Origin: a virus
DNA: 46,446 bases
IMG/VR virus record: IMGVR_UViG_3300035698_016527
Coordinates: 1-46,446 of that record
Reading direction: 5' to 3' (one strand)
Below the pieces are notes generated by a model that worked only from the letters and a program-made list of their open reading frames with translations, was not told the DNA's origin and did no database searches. Both the position numbers and the translations under genes were made by a program. This document shows positions 8,174 to 16,341 of this stretch, piece by piece. How positions within the stretch are numbered: position 1 is the first letter of the stretch; each line of letters starts with the position of its first letter.

Positions 8174-10417
8174 ATGTCAACAGTGCAGGGTAGAGTATCA
8201 GTAATTATTGCTGGAAGAAACGAACGGTACTTCAAGCAGACCGTCGAGAGCGTACTCGACCGCGCGAAGGGTGACGTTGAAGTTATTGCTATCGTTGACG
8301 GAGAAGAAGCAGAGCCGCGTGTAGAAATTGCAGACTCACGTGTGAAGGTCAGGCGCCTTGACGAATCAGTAGGCCAACGCACTGCGTACAACTACGGCGT
8401 TTGTGAATCGTGTGGCGAGTTCGTGATGAAGATAGACGCACATGCACTCCTCTCTCCAGGGTTCGACCTCGAGTTGAAGGCAGCGTATCTGAAAGCAGGA
8501 CCGCAGGTGGTCATCCTTCCAGAGATGCGCCGACTAGACGTTAATAAATGGCAACCGAAGAAGACAGGCAAAACTCTCTTCATGTTTCCGGGGTTGGATC
8601 TCTATTGCCATTACTGGCCTGAGTATGCAAAACGCGAGTACGCAAAATACACAGACTACCCTGAAGTCATGACAGGACAAGGTTCCTGCTGGTTCACAAG
8701 CCGCGAGTGGAATAATCACATCGGTCTACTTGATGAGAAGGTCGGCTCGTGGGGTAACGTCGGCATTGAGATATCTCTCCGCACTTGGCTTTGCGGAGGT
8801 CGACAGATTTCCACAAGTAAATGTTGGCAGGCACACTACTTCCGCAAGGACGTCGTGGATGGAGAGACTGGACGCAAGGGATTTCCATACGCGCTCTCTG
8901 GACGTGATGTAGCGAAGGCTCACAAGTACACGTGGAACAACTACTATTTCAAAGACGACGCGTTCGAAAATCAGACGCGGCCATTCAAGTGGTTCATCGA
9001 CCGCTTCGCTCCTGTTCCTGGCTGGGAGGCATACCTGACTGACGGCTTTACTTCTCCCCGCCATATCCTTTACTACACAGACTCGAAGCAAGAGAGTAGT
9101 GGTATCGGCCCGAAGGTTCGCAAGCGTCTCAGGAAGACCTGCGGCCCTATCCCTATCACAACCGTGTCACAAGACGCCTGCAATTTTGGTGAGAAAAATG
9201 TAATACTCGGAGAACAGCCACGGAAATACAAGAGTGTGTACGAAGCAATACGTGCCGGGCTTGAGAAGATACCCGACGATGCTATTGTGTATCTCTGCGA
9301 ACATGATGTGTTTTACCATCCGTCCCACTTCGCTTTCCTTCCTCCAGAGAAGGGCGTCCTCAATTTCAACACTAACCGTTTCTACTATCACCTGAATTGT
9401 GTTAGTTACATTCACGCCAGAGGTAAGCGTACGCTATCGCAGGGAGTAGGTTACAAGCAGGACTGGCTAGCACATGTAAACGAACGCCTTGCGACTGCAG
9501 AAGGCGATATCGTAGAACGTTGGGACGACTGGGAGAGAAGGAGCACAGTGAAGTGCAGGAACTTCGAGAGTGAGCGGCCGAACATAGATATCCTGCATGG
9601 CGACAACCTTACGATGAAGGGTGACTTCAAAAAGAATTACATCAACAATGAAGTCAGGCCGAAGAACAAAGGAATGCTCTCCAAGAACCTTCCCGGATGG
9701 GGAGGCACCACGCACTTTGGTAAGATTACAGGGTATAGGGTGGCCGAGGAGGAGAAACGGGCGCCACAGGCTCCCGCCGGGGCTGTGAATATAGCTACAC
9801 CCTCTTCTGGTACTGCAGACGATAGAGCAGACGCGACGGCCTATCTTTTGAAGAAATACAGCAGGATACTCCCGCAGGTATCTCCAGTGCGGGTCCGCCA
9901 GATGAAACGCTGGCAACTTCCGAAGCTATTCGCAGAGTTGGGATTGAAGCATGGCGCAGAGGTAGGCGTCAGAGATGGTAAATTCAGCCGGCGTATCTGT
10001 GAGTGCATTCCTGATGTAAAGTTGATATGTGTCGACCCGTGGGGAGCGTACTACCACTTCGATGATAAGTACGGCGAAGCGAATTATCACAAGGCGCAAG
10101 CGCGTCTCGCAGATTTTGATTGCACTCTCATTCGGAAGATAGGACAAGATGGAGCGCTGGAGGTTCCTGATAACTCGCTCGACTTCGTTTACCTTGACGG
10201 TGACCATAGATTTGACTGGGTGATGGAAGACATCATTACGTGGTCCCGCAAGGTGCGTCCAGGTGGTATCGTTTCAGGGCACGATTATTACCGATTCAGA
10301 AACAGTGGTGTAGTCCCTGCCGTAGACGTTTACACGTACCAACACAGCATACCGAATTGGTTTATCACCGATGAGAAAGAGGCATCTTTCTTTTGGGTGA
10401 AGCCGCAGGAGAAATAA
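8174..10417 (+). CDS. GT2 glycosyltransferase - second GT-like domain - methyltransferase fusion
   Basis: The 747-residue product has three parts. Residues 1-~250 are a GT-A family 2 domain: VSVIIAGRNERYFKQTVESV, VIAIVDGE, then FVMKIDAHALLSPGFD as the metal-binding region. Residues ~300-480 look like another nucleotide-sugar-transferase-type domain (IVYLCEHDVFYHP, a D-x-D-like EHDVF). Residues ~580-747 form a class I SAM methyltransferase of the Methyltransf_24 type, with HGAEVGVRDGKFSRRI, LICVDPWG, DFVYLDGDHRF and RPGGIVSGHDYY. The gene likely transfers a sugar and then methylates the glycan. It starts after TAGGAGA and its stop directly abuts the ATG of the repeat protein, suggesting tight coupling with that substrate candidate. 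Confidence 0.85.
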   Translation: MSTVQGRVSVIIAGRNERYFKQTVESVLDRAKGDVEVIAIVDGEEAEPRVEIADSRVKVRRLDESVGQRTAYNYGVCESCGEFVMKIDAHALLSPGFDLELKAAYLKAGPQVVILPEMRRLDVNKWQPKKTGKTLFMFPGLDLYCHYWPEYAKREYAKYTDYPEVMTGQGSCWFTSREWNNHIGLLDEKVGSWGNVGIEISLRTWLCGGRQISTSKCWQAHYFRKDVVDGETGRKGFPYALSGRDVAKAHKYTWNNYYFKDDAFENQTRPFKWFIDRFAPVPGWEAYLTDGFTSPRHILYYTDSKQESSGIGPKVRKRLRKTCGPIPITTVSQDACNFGEKNVILGEQPRKYKSVYEAIRAGLEKIPDDAIVYLCEHDVFYHPSHFAFLPPEKGVLNFNTNRFYYHLNCVSYIHARGKRTLSQGVGYKQDWLAHVNERLATAEGDIVERWDDWERRSTVKCRNFESERPNIDILHGDNLTMKGDFKKNYINNEVRPKNKGMLSKNLPGWGGTTHFGKITGYRVAEEEKRAPQAPAGAVNIATPSSGTADDRADATAYLLKKYSRILPQVSPVRVRQMKRWQLPKLFAELGLKHGAEVGVRDGKFSRRICECIPDVKLICVDPWGAYYHFDDKYGEANYHKAQARLADFDCTLIRKIGQDGALEVPDNSLDFVYLDGDHRFDWVMEDIITWSRKVRPGGIVSGHDYYRFRNSGVVPAVDVYTYQHSIPNWFITDEKEASFFWVKPQEK

Positions 10418-12808
10418 ATGGCTACCTACTTAGAAGCTGAAACGTATACCACCGAGCTAGATACGATAAAAAAGACAGACATTGCTGGGTATTCTGGAAC
10501 CGGTGCTGTGAAATGCAATTCATCAAGTTCGTATGTTGAATTTGCCAATTATGCTGCTCCCGATGGCGCGGGTGATTATACAATAAATGCTCGTGTGTCA
10601 GATAAGTATTCAACGGGTGGCAGAGATACAGATGTGGCAGTTGGTGGTGCGGGGATTGGGGTTATCAACGCTACGGTTGCCACGGTAGCAAACTGGTTTA
10701 TGGGAACAGCCATCACAGGAGTAACCCTTGCAGCAACAGGGAACACGCTTAGATTTACTACCAATAACAACGGGACATACTGGGACCGTTTCGAGCTAAC
10801 GAAAGAAGCAAGCCCGTCATCATCTACATCTGAGAGTGCGTCAGAGTCTTCTTCTGAATCAGCGTCGCCTTCTGCGAGTGCATCTACTTCAGCAAGTAAA
10901 TCAGAGAGCGCATCCGTCTCTCCTTCGGCATCTGCTTCGGCAAGCGAGAGTGCTTCTGAAAGTGCCTCATACTCTCCTTCTGCATCAGAGTCTGCGAGTG
11001 AGAGCACTAGCGCGTCAGCAAGCGAATCAGCAAGTGCTAGTGCTAGTGAGAGTACATCCGAAAGCGTTTCTCCTTCAACGAGCGAATCTGCTTCTGAGTC
11101 TACGAGTGAGAGCGCTTCATATTCTCCTTCAGCTTCTGAGAGTGCTAGTGAATCAACTAGTGAGTCTGCCTCAGAATCTGCAAGTGCTTCGAAAAGTGAA
11201 TCCGCGTCCTACTCTCCCTCAGCGAGCGAATCTGCATCTGAGTCAACAAGTGAGAGTGTGTCTGAGTCTGCGAGCGAATCGACTTCCGAGTCTGCCTCCT
11301 ATTCTCCTTCAGCTTCTGAGAGTGCTTCAGAGTCCGCTTCGGAATCTGCTAGTAAATCTGCATCTGAATCTGCATCCGAGTCTACAAGTGAAAGTGCTTC
11401 TGAAAGTGCAAGTGAATCTACATCTGAAAGCACTTCGCCGAGTACCTCTGAGAGTGCTAGCGAATCCACGTCAGAGTCTGCGTCTATCTCTCCCTCTGTT
11501 AGTGCGTCGGCTAGCGAGAGCACATCAGAATCAGCAAGTGAAAGTGCAAGTGAAAGCGCAAGTGAATCTGCATCGTATTCTCCTTCAGCAAGTGAGAGCA
11601 CTAGTGAGTCTACAAGCGAGAGCGCGTCCTATTCTCCTTCTGCAAGCGAGAGCGCTAGTGAAAGCGCATCGGAGTCAGCAAGCGAAAGTGCAAGTGAATC
11701 CGCATCGGAGTCTGCATCAGAATCCGCTTCTGCAAGTGCAAGCGAAAGTGCTTCAGAGTCTACTTCTGAATCAGCTTCTATCTCTCCTTCAGCTTCGGAG
11801 TCTGCAAGTGAATCCGTGAGTGAGAGCGTAAGCGGGAGTGCATCGGAATCCGCTAGTGCTTCTACCTCAGAGTCGGCAAGCGAATCCGCTTCTGAATCTG
11901 TAAGCGAGTCTGCGTCCATCTCTCCCTCCGCTTCTGAGAGTACCTCGGAGAGCGGGAGTGAATCCGCAAGTGAATCTGCAAGTGAGAGTGCTTCAGAGTC
12001 CGCATCAGAGAGTACTAGCGCAAGTGCAAGTGAATCTGCGTCGGAGTCTACTTCTGAATCTGCATCAATAAGCGAGAGCACATCTGCATCAGAAAGCGAG
12101 AGTGCTAGTGAATCAGCATCCGAAAGTACAAGCGAGAGCACCTCTGCATCCGCAAGTGAAAGTACAAGCGAGAGTACATCAGAAAGTACAAGTGCGAGTG
12201 CTAGCGAATCTGCTTCAGTCTCTCCTTCTGCATCTGAGAGCGCGAGTGAGAGTACATCTGAATCTGCATCGGAGAGCGCTAGTGAGTCTGCATCGGAGAG
12301 CGCTAGCGAAAGTAGATCTGAATCTGCGAGCCAGAGCGCTTCTGAATCCACTTCAGAGTCCGCGTCGATATCTCCTTCTGTATCAGAGTCTGCGAGTGAG
12401 AGCGCGTCTGAATCTGCTTCTCCTTCTGCAAGTGAATCTGCTTCTCCTTCTGCTAGTGAGAGTACATCTGCTTCTGCTTCAGCATCCGTAAGCGAGAGTA
12501 CATCTGAGAGCGCGTCTGAAAGCGCATCTGCATCTGCTTCTCCTTCAGCGAGCGAGAGTACTTCCGAATCCACTAGTGGGTCAACCTCCCTCTCCCCTTC
12601 TTCTTCAGAGAGCGCGTCGGAGAGTACTTCAGAAAGCGTTTCTGAGAGCGTGTCAGAGTCCGCGAGTGAATCTGCATCCGCAAGTGCTTCGCCATCGTTA
12701 GATATTTTTCAGGAAACGTTTGAAGCTGGAAGCGGAGTCACAGAATCGATGAGTTCAGGTAGTACAGTATCCACATCGTTCGCCATAAATTCAAAGGTAG
12801 GAGAATAG
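10418..12808 (+). CDS. giant Ser-X repeat protein with carbohydrate-binding-like head
   Basis: The 796-residue product has three parts. Residues 1-~128 resemble a CBM6/CBM35-type beta-sandwich: YLEAETY start, [16 protein letters not shown], a late GNTLRF and a closing WDRFELT. Residues ~132-760 alternate Ser with Ala, Glu, Thr or occasionally Pro, Val, Ile, Tyr, Lys, so nearly every second residue is Ser. The last 36 residues ([16 protein letters not shown]...) look like the first strands of a LamG-like domain cut short. Ser-rich repeats are classic O-glycosylation substrates in bacterial adhesins, and the adjoining glycosyltransferase genes fit that. It is probably a virion-surface fibre or decoration. 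The ATG follows GGAGAAATAA directly. Confidence 0.8.
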   Translation: MATYLEAETYTTELDTIKKTDIAGYSGTGAVKCNSSSSYVEFANYAAPDGAGDYTINARVSDKYSTGGRDTDVAVGGAGIGVINATVATVANWFMGTAITGVTLAATGNTLRFTTNNNGTYWDRFELTKEASPSSSTSESASESSSESASPSASASTSASKSESASVSPSASASASESASESASYSPSASESASESTSASASESASASASESTSESVSPSTSESASESTSESASYSPSASESASESTSESASESASASKSESASYSPSASESASESTSESVSESASESTSESASYSPSASESASESASESASKSASESASESTSESASESASESTSESTSPSTSESASESTSESASISPSVSASASESTSESASESASESASESASYSPSASESTSESTSESASYSPSASESASESASESASESASESASESASESASASASESASESTSESASISPSASESASESVSESVSGSASESASASTSESASESASESVSESASISPSASESTSESGSESASESASESASESASESTSASASESASESTSESASISESTSASESESASESASESTSESTSASASESTSESTSESTSASASESASVSPSASESASESTSESASESASESASESASESRSESASQSASESTSESASISPSVSESASESASESASPSASESASPSASESTSASASASVSESTSESASESASASASPSASESTSESTSGSTSLSPSSSESASESTSESVSESVSESASESASASASPSLDIFQETFEAGSGVTESMSSGSTVSTSFAINSKVGE
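10811..12697 (+). repeat. degenerate Ser-X coding repeat
   Basis: About 1.9 kb encodes an alternating Ser-X tract, roughly 310 serines. The commonest unit is SASESTSES. Breaks of the form (Y/I/V/T)-S-P-S recur about every 18-50 residues. At DNA level Ser is written with both AGT/AGC and TCN codons in changing order, so exact nucleotide repeats are short. The same tract keeps long open frames on the minus strand, which are shadows. Confidence 0.9.
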
Positions 12809-12809
12809 T

Positions 12810-13424
12810 ATGTCAGCAATTTTCGCAGACCAGCCTTATCGGATTATTCTTGATGTTGGGCAGACCATGGTTGGCGCAGTAGCTACACAGATTGCGTACG
12901 AAAAGCCAGACGGTACGGCAGGAGTATTTGCGGGCACAGTCAGTCCGCCTACTACGAGTACGGAGGTCTACCACGATGTAACTGCAGAAGAGAATAACGC
13001 TGCAGGTTTCTGGAAGTTTGCATCGTACATAACCTTCGCAGGTAGTACTGACCCAGTACGAGGAAAGACGGTAGCGAAGCAGATACTTACCGCCTTTACA
13101 TATGAACTTCTGAATACGCTCAAGTCAGAGACGTTCCTCAATAAGACGGACACATCCGATGACGAAGAACTCTCTTTCATGTTGCAGTCTATAGTAGAGC
13201 AGGCGGTCGATTACTGTGACGTGACTACACTCGACTACGATAATGCAACGCTGACACGTGCTATTGCAAAGCAGTGTGCTTTTGAATGGCGGAGGAAAAA
13301 AGACCTCGGCCTGAGTAGTATCGTGTATCCTGACGGTACGGTGAGTAAGTTTGAAGTTGGAGAATGGTTGAAGGAAGTCCGTTCGGTTCTGGATAGACAA
13401 CTAACCTTTACATTCGGAGCGTAA
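12810..13424 (+). CDS. head-tail connector (adaptor) with N-terminal Ig-like domain
   Basis: The 204-residue product appears to be two-part. Residues 1-~95 (RIILDVGQTMVGAVATQIAY, KPDGTAG, AAGFWKFASYITF) resemble small Ig-like beta domains attached to phage structural proteins. Residues ~105-204 are helical and match head-tail adaptor (HK97 gp6/SPP1 gp15-type) proteins: DDEELSFMLQSIVEQAVDYC, IAKQCAFEWRRKK and a closing EWLKEVRSVLD. Adaptors dock under the portal. The ATG lies one base after the repeat protein's stop, and GGTAGGAGAA overlaps that stop. The connector block is separated from the capsid gene by the 7-kb glycan cassette. Confidence 0.6.
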   Translation: MSAIFADQPYRIILDVGQTMVGAVATQIAYEKPDGTAGVFAGTVSPPTTSTEVYHDVTAEENNAAGFWKFASYITFAGSTDPVRGKTVAKQILTAFTYELLNTLKSETFLNKTDTSDDEELSFMLQSIVEQAVDYCDVTTLDYDNATLTRAIAKQCAFEWRRKKDLGLSSIVYPDGTVSKFEVGEWLKEVRSVLDRQLTFTFGA

Positions 13425-13426
13425 GC

Positions 13427-13645
13427 ATGGCACACAAAGGTGGATTCGTTGAAGTAACAATCAAGGCGGGCACAACTATCGCCGAGACGGGTGAGTATTA
13501 TGCAGTGAACACTACTGTAACCCGGACCGATAATGAAGCACATGCGATGGAGGACAACGGATATCTAATTCCAAAACAAACCGAACCTTCGAGCGATGAA
13601 GTGCTAACGAAGGAAGACTTCTTTGAAGACTGGACACCAGCATAA
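13427..13645 (+). CDS. small hypothetical protein in connector block, 72 aa
   Basis: Unrecognised 72-residue acidic protein, beginning MAHKGGFVEVTIKAGTTIAE and ending in an acidic EDFFEDWTPA. GGAG lies 7 bases before the ATG. It sits between the adaptor and the gp10-like protein, and its TAA overlaps the next ATG. Small proteins in this slot are often head-completion or stopper components, but there is no motif to prove it here. Confidence 0.6.
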   Translation: MAHKGGFVEVTIKAGTTIAETGEYYAVNTTVTRTDNEAHAMEDNGYLIPKQTEPSSDEVLTKEDFFEDWTPA

Positions 13646-14241
13646 TGATAAACCTTCGAATTATAAACGAGCAGGAGTTCCTGGATACCCTGGACAAAGT
13701 AGAGTCCACGGCGACACAGTACATGCGTCAAATCCTGCGCGTCGCAATGCGTGCTTTACAAACGCATATTCGTACGAAGTATCTACGTGGACAGACTGGA
13801 CCAAATAGTTTGCGACGTAGAACGGGTACGCTTGCTGCGCGTACTATCCCGATACCCATAACTACTCCAGAGAAGGATGTACTTCGCACAGGGATATCTT
13901 TCGGTACAAGATACGCAGCATCGCATATAGGTCCGCGCGGTTCGCAGCAAGTAATCCACGCGAAGGATAAGTTGCTCACTATTCCTTTCCCCGGTTCTCC
14001 TGTAGCGAAAGCAAAGAATCCGAAGTCAGCACGCTCTGGCGCGTACAAGGATGTATTTGTTCACAAGTCGAAAGCTGGTAACCTTATTCTAATGGGACGC
14101 ATGGCTCAACATAAGAAAAAAATACAGCCGCTCTTCATACTGAAGAAACGGGTCGTGATAAAAAGGCGCATCCATCCTGAAGACTTGATGAATTGGTTGG
14201 AGCCTCGAATCTATAGAGCACTACAGGAGATACCACTATGA
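13645..14241 (+). CDS. HK97 gp10-like / virion morphogenesis protein
   Basis: The 198-residue basic protein has an N-terminal helix, a Gly/Arg segment LRRRTGTLAAR and a later ISFGTRYAASHIGPRG strand. This arrangement is seen in HK97-gp10-like and Mu gpG-like tail-completion proteins, where an RTGxL stretch precedes a GTxYAxxH strand. Such proteins join the head connector to the tail. The start at 13645 overlaps the upstream TAA. The end overlaps the next gene by ATGA, so the connector genes are probably translated as a coupled series. Confidence 0.6.
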   Translation: MINLRIINEQEFLDTLDKVESTATQYMRQILRVAMRALQTHIRTKYLRGQTGPNSLRRRTGTLAARTIPIPITTPEKDVLRTGISFGTRYAASHIGPRGSQQVIHAKDKLLTIPFPGSPVAKAKNPKSARSGAYKDVFVHKSKAGNLILMGRMAQHKKKIQPLFILKKRVVIKRRIHPEDLMNWLEPRIYRALQEIPL

Positions 14242-14699
14242 GTACGCCAGTGAAGACTTTAGTACTGGAGAGAATCGAAGCGGTCGTAAATACTGTGAAG
14301 GCTGTACAGTCCGCAGTCCGTCACCCAGGGGTGAAGCCTACGGACCTTGATGACTACGACGATAATATTGTTTTCATATTTGATGACGACGAATCGAGTG
14401 AGCAGCGAAATCGAATCACCCGTAAAACTTTCCCTCTCCATATCGAGTGCTGGATAAAAAGAGAGGCAGGGATGCGCGCGATAAGCGATGCTGCTGATAT
14501 TCTGCAAGCTGAAATCACTACTGCTTTGCAAACGGATGTTTCTTTGCTGGGTATGTCCGTTCGAGTCGCAGAGAGTAAAGAAGATGTCTGTGCATCGAAG
14601 TTCTACCATACCGAAGAAGAAGGTGGAGTTGTATTGATGTATGATATCGCATATCAGCATGCACGGAATAACCTTTATTCGTTCGAGCCTACGAACTAA
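14238..14699 (+). CDS. tail terminator-like protein
   Basis: The 153-residue alpha/beta protein lies between the completion protein and the major tail protein, the usual slot of the tail terminator (lambda gpU-like). An N-terminal helix (KTLVLERIEAVVNTVKAVQ) is followed by strands with KTFPLHIECWIK and a closing GGVVLMYDIAYQHARNN, a pattern shared by gpU-like proteins. Tail terminators cap the tube and stop polymerisation. The start overlaps the previous stop (ATGA). Assignment rests on position and fold-like pattern rather than clear identity. Confidence 0.5.
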   Translation: MSTPVKTLVLERIEAVVNTVKAVQSAVRHPGVKPTDLDDYDDNIVFIFDDDESSEQRNRITRKTFPLHIECWIKREAGMRAISDAADILQAEITTALQTDVSLLGMSVRVAESKEDVCASKFYHTEEEGGVVLMYDIAYQHARNNLYSFEPTN

Positions 14700-14721
14700 C
14701 TTTTAACGAAAGGTATCGGAA

Positions 14722-15513
14722 ATGACAATCGCACCGAACACCGACAACTATACGCTTGGTAAAGGCGTGTTGTACTTCGGTCGCTTTGACGCGAACGGAG
14801 TGAGCGAAGGCTGGCAGGACTTGGGTAACTGTCCTGCGTTCTCAGTGCAGCCGACTATCGAGACGTTGGACCATTTCTCGTCTCGTGAAGGTTTGAAAGA
14901 GAAAGACAAGACGGTGAACATCTCAGTAGCAAACACAGCACGTTTTACGCTTGACGAATACTCAGCGGAGAACCTTGCACTCGCTATCCTGAGTACTGCG
15001 CCGACTACAGAGACGCAGGCCACCGGTGCTGCAGTCGCAGAAACCTTTACAGCTGCGCATGATAAATGGGTCGATCTTACGTACCGTAACGTTCTTGCAA
15101 CTGGTATCACAGTTGAAGACGCTGGCGGTGGTGGCGCATACGTCGAAGGTACCGACTACGCGTTGAACTACAAGAGAGGTATGATAAAGATTCTCTCGAC
15201 TGGTTCAATCGCAGACGATGCCGCAATGCAGATAGGTTACGGCTATTCTGGCGAAACTTGGAACCTGTTGAATGCAGTATCCAGTACTGACATCGAAGGC
15301 GCTCTCCTCTTCATCGGTGACCCCGAAGAAGGCGTATCGTATGAGATGGAAATCTGGAAGGGCAAACTTCGTATTGCAGGAGAGTTGAACTTCATCTCAG
15401 ACGACTGGGCAACCATGGAGTTTGAGTACGAAGTAGAGAAGGATGAGACAAATCATCCGACGAATCCGTGGTACGTTATCCGTGAGGAAGGTACCGCAGG
15501 CGGAGGTAGCTAG
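14722..15513 (+). CDS. major tail (tube) protein
   Basis: The 263-residue product follows the terminator-like gene and precedes the chaperone/tape-measure block, the standard place of the tube protein. It opens with NYTLGKGVLYFGRFDANGVSEG and QDLGNCPAFSV, and later has FTLDEYSAENLALAILS and IEGALLFIGD, which are typical of phage tail tube proteins that stack as hexamers. Upstream AACGAAAGG and CGGAA offer a ribosome site. A long perfect hairpin follows, as also seen after the capsid gene, which fits the need for abundant tube protein. Confidence 0.8.
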   Translation: MTIAPNTDNYTLGKGVLYFGRFDANGVSEGWQDLGNCPAFSVQPTIETLDHFSSREGLKEKDKTVNISVANTARFTLDEYSAENLALAILSTAPTTETQATGAAVAETFTAAHDKWVDLTYRNVLATGITVEDAGGGGAYVEGTDYALNYKRGMIKILSTGSIADDAAMQIGYGYSGETWNLLNAVSSTDIEGALLFIGDPEEGVSYEMEIWKGKLRIAGELNFISDDWATMEFEYEVEKDETNHPTNPWYVIREEGTAGGGS

Positions 15514-15536
15514 ATAGAACGCCCGTACGAGCTTGC

Positions 15537-15594
15537 GGAGCCGTTCCTGCGATTCTAGTGGTAGTATCTCTACTCTGAATAGCGGAACGGCTCC
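15537..15594 (+). terminator. 11-bp perfect hairpin after major tail gene
   Basis: GGAGCCGTTCC (15537-15547) is exactly complementary to GGAACGGCTCC (15584-15594). The 36-base loop holds a smaller GTAG/CTAC hairpin. No T tract follows, so it may be a partial terminator, an mRNA 3' stabiliser or a processing site rather than an intrinsic terminator. The ~140-base gap 15514-15656 holds no gene. Confidence 0.5.
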
Positions 15595-15656
15595 CACTCG
15601 GCCCGAATGACAGTGGACAGCTTAATAATTACGTATACACGTAGGAGATAACTAGA

Positions 15657-16052
15657 ATGACTACGAATAAGACCGCAGCAAAGAAAAAGACAGCAGAACC
15701 AGACTCGTCAGCACTCTTCCCTGTGAAGGTCGGAGGGTACGCGATAAAGCCTTGGAGTTTCGGCCAGACGATAGACCTCATGCCAATATGGGAAGCCGTT
15801 GCAGATAGGCTACAGCAGCAGGATATCAAACTCAAAGATATCCAAAAGAATATTCCAGCCCTGCTGAAGGCGCTTATCCCAGAGGCTCCATTCATTTGCT
15901 CTGTTACACTCGGTATCTCAAAAGAAGAAATACGCGACTGGGATTTACAGAAGGCATCAGTCATCATCCTGACTATTGTTAATCTGAATTTATCTCACCT
16001 AAAAAACTTGCCAGGCCTGATAACTCAAACAGTAGGTATGATACAGAGTTAG
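15657..16052 (+). CDS. tail assembly chaperone, short form (gpG-like)
   Basis: The 131-residue product lies between the tube protein and the tape measure, the position of lambda gpG and equivalents. It opens with a Lys/Ala tail (TNKTAAKKKTAEP). The body includes YAIKPWSFGQTIDLMPIWEAV and a helix around LLKALIPEAPFICSVTLGIS. These proteins coat the tape measure during tail assembly. Near its end lies the heptamer A AAA AAC (16001-16007) in the right phase for a -1 ribosomal shift into the frame ending at 16339. AGGAGAT precedes the start. Confidence 0.75.
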   Translation: MTTNKTAAKKKTAEPDSSALFPVKVGGYAIKPWSFGQTIDLMPIWEAVADRLQQQDIKLKDIQKNIPALLKALIPEAPFICSVTLGISKEEIRDWDLQKASVIILTIVNLNLSHLKNLPGLITQTVGMIQS

Positions 16053-16339
16053 TTCAGGCCATCGAGCTGTTAGTGAGTAGAGGTCATGAAAAAAACGCGG
16101 TGCTGAACGAGTACTCTATTCCAGAGGTCATGCTATTCGCGAAGACCGCAGTGAAGAATCAGAACCAAGAACTTGCAAGTCTACTCATGGGCATGCGCAT
16201 GGCTACGCTAGGTAAGGGAGAAACGTTTGAGAAATATGTTAACAACTTACTTGGAACCAAGAGCAGGTCTATTCGGAAAAAGAGATCGTCAAAAGCGGAC
16301 GTAAACAAGCTGAGGCAACTTGGCGAACGGAGACGGTAA
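15657..16339 (+). CDS. tail assembly chaperone, frameshifted long form (gpGT-like)
   Basis: A -1 shift at 16001-16007 joins 15657-16007 to 16007-16339, giving about 227 residues. After Lys-Asn the new frame reads LARPDNSNSRYDTELVQAIE, then EYSIPEVMLFAKTAVKNQNQ, and ends in a basic KSRSIRKKRSSK tail. The second frame has no stop between the slip and its end, and no convincing ribosome site near the internal GTG at 16073. Expression by frameshifting is therefore preferred over a separate gene. This matches the conserved G/GT arrangement before tape measure genes in long-tailed phages. Confidence 0.8.
16001..16060 (+). promoter_or_regulatory. -1 programmed frameshift signal
   Basis: The slippery heptamer A AAA AAC (16001-16007) is followed by a 6-base spacer and a stem-loop. 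GGCCTGA (16014-16020) pairs with TCAGGCC (16054-16060), and TAACTC (16021-16026) pairs with GAGTTA (16046-16051), with a 2-base bulge at 16052-16053. Heptamer, spacing and stem are those of classical -1 sites. The direction agrees with the frame relation of the two chaperone frames. Confidence 0.85.
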
Positions 16340-16341
16340 CC

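Noticed and set aside
10576-12573. Long minus-strand frames rich in Leu, Ser, Asp opposite the Ser-X gene
   Set aside because: They are shadows of the alternating Ser codons on the plus strand and have no ribosome sites.
10811-12697. CRISPR-like or satellite DNA array
   Set aside because: Repeats are at protein level, without constant-length spacers or a constant repeat sequence.
16073-16339. Separate 88-residue gene after the tail chaperone
   Set aside because: The -1 frame is open upstream to a canonical slippery heptamer with a stem-loop, and there is no good ribosome site at the internal start.
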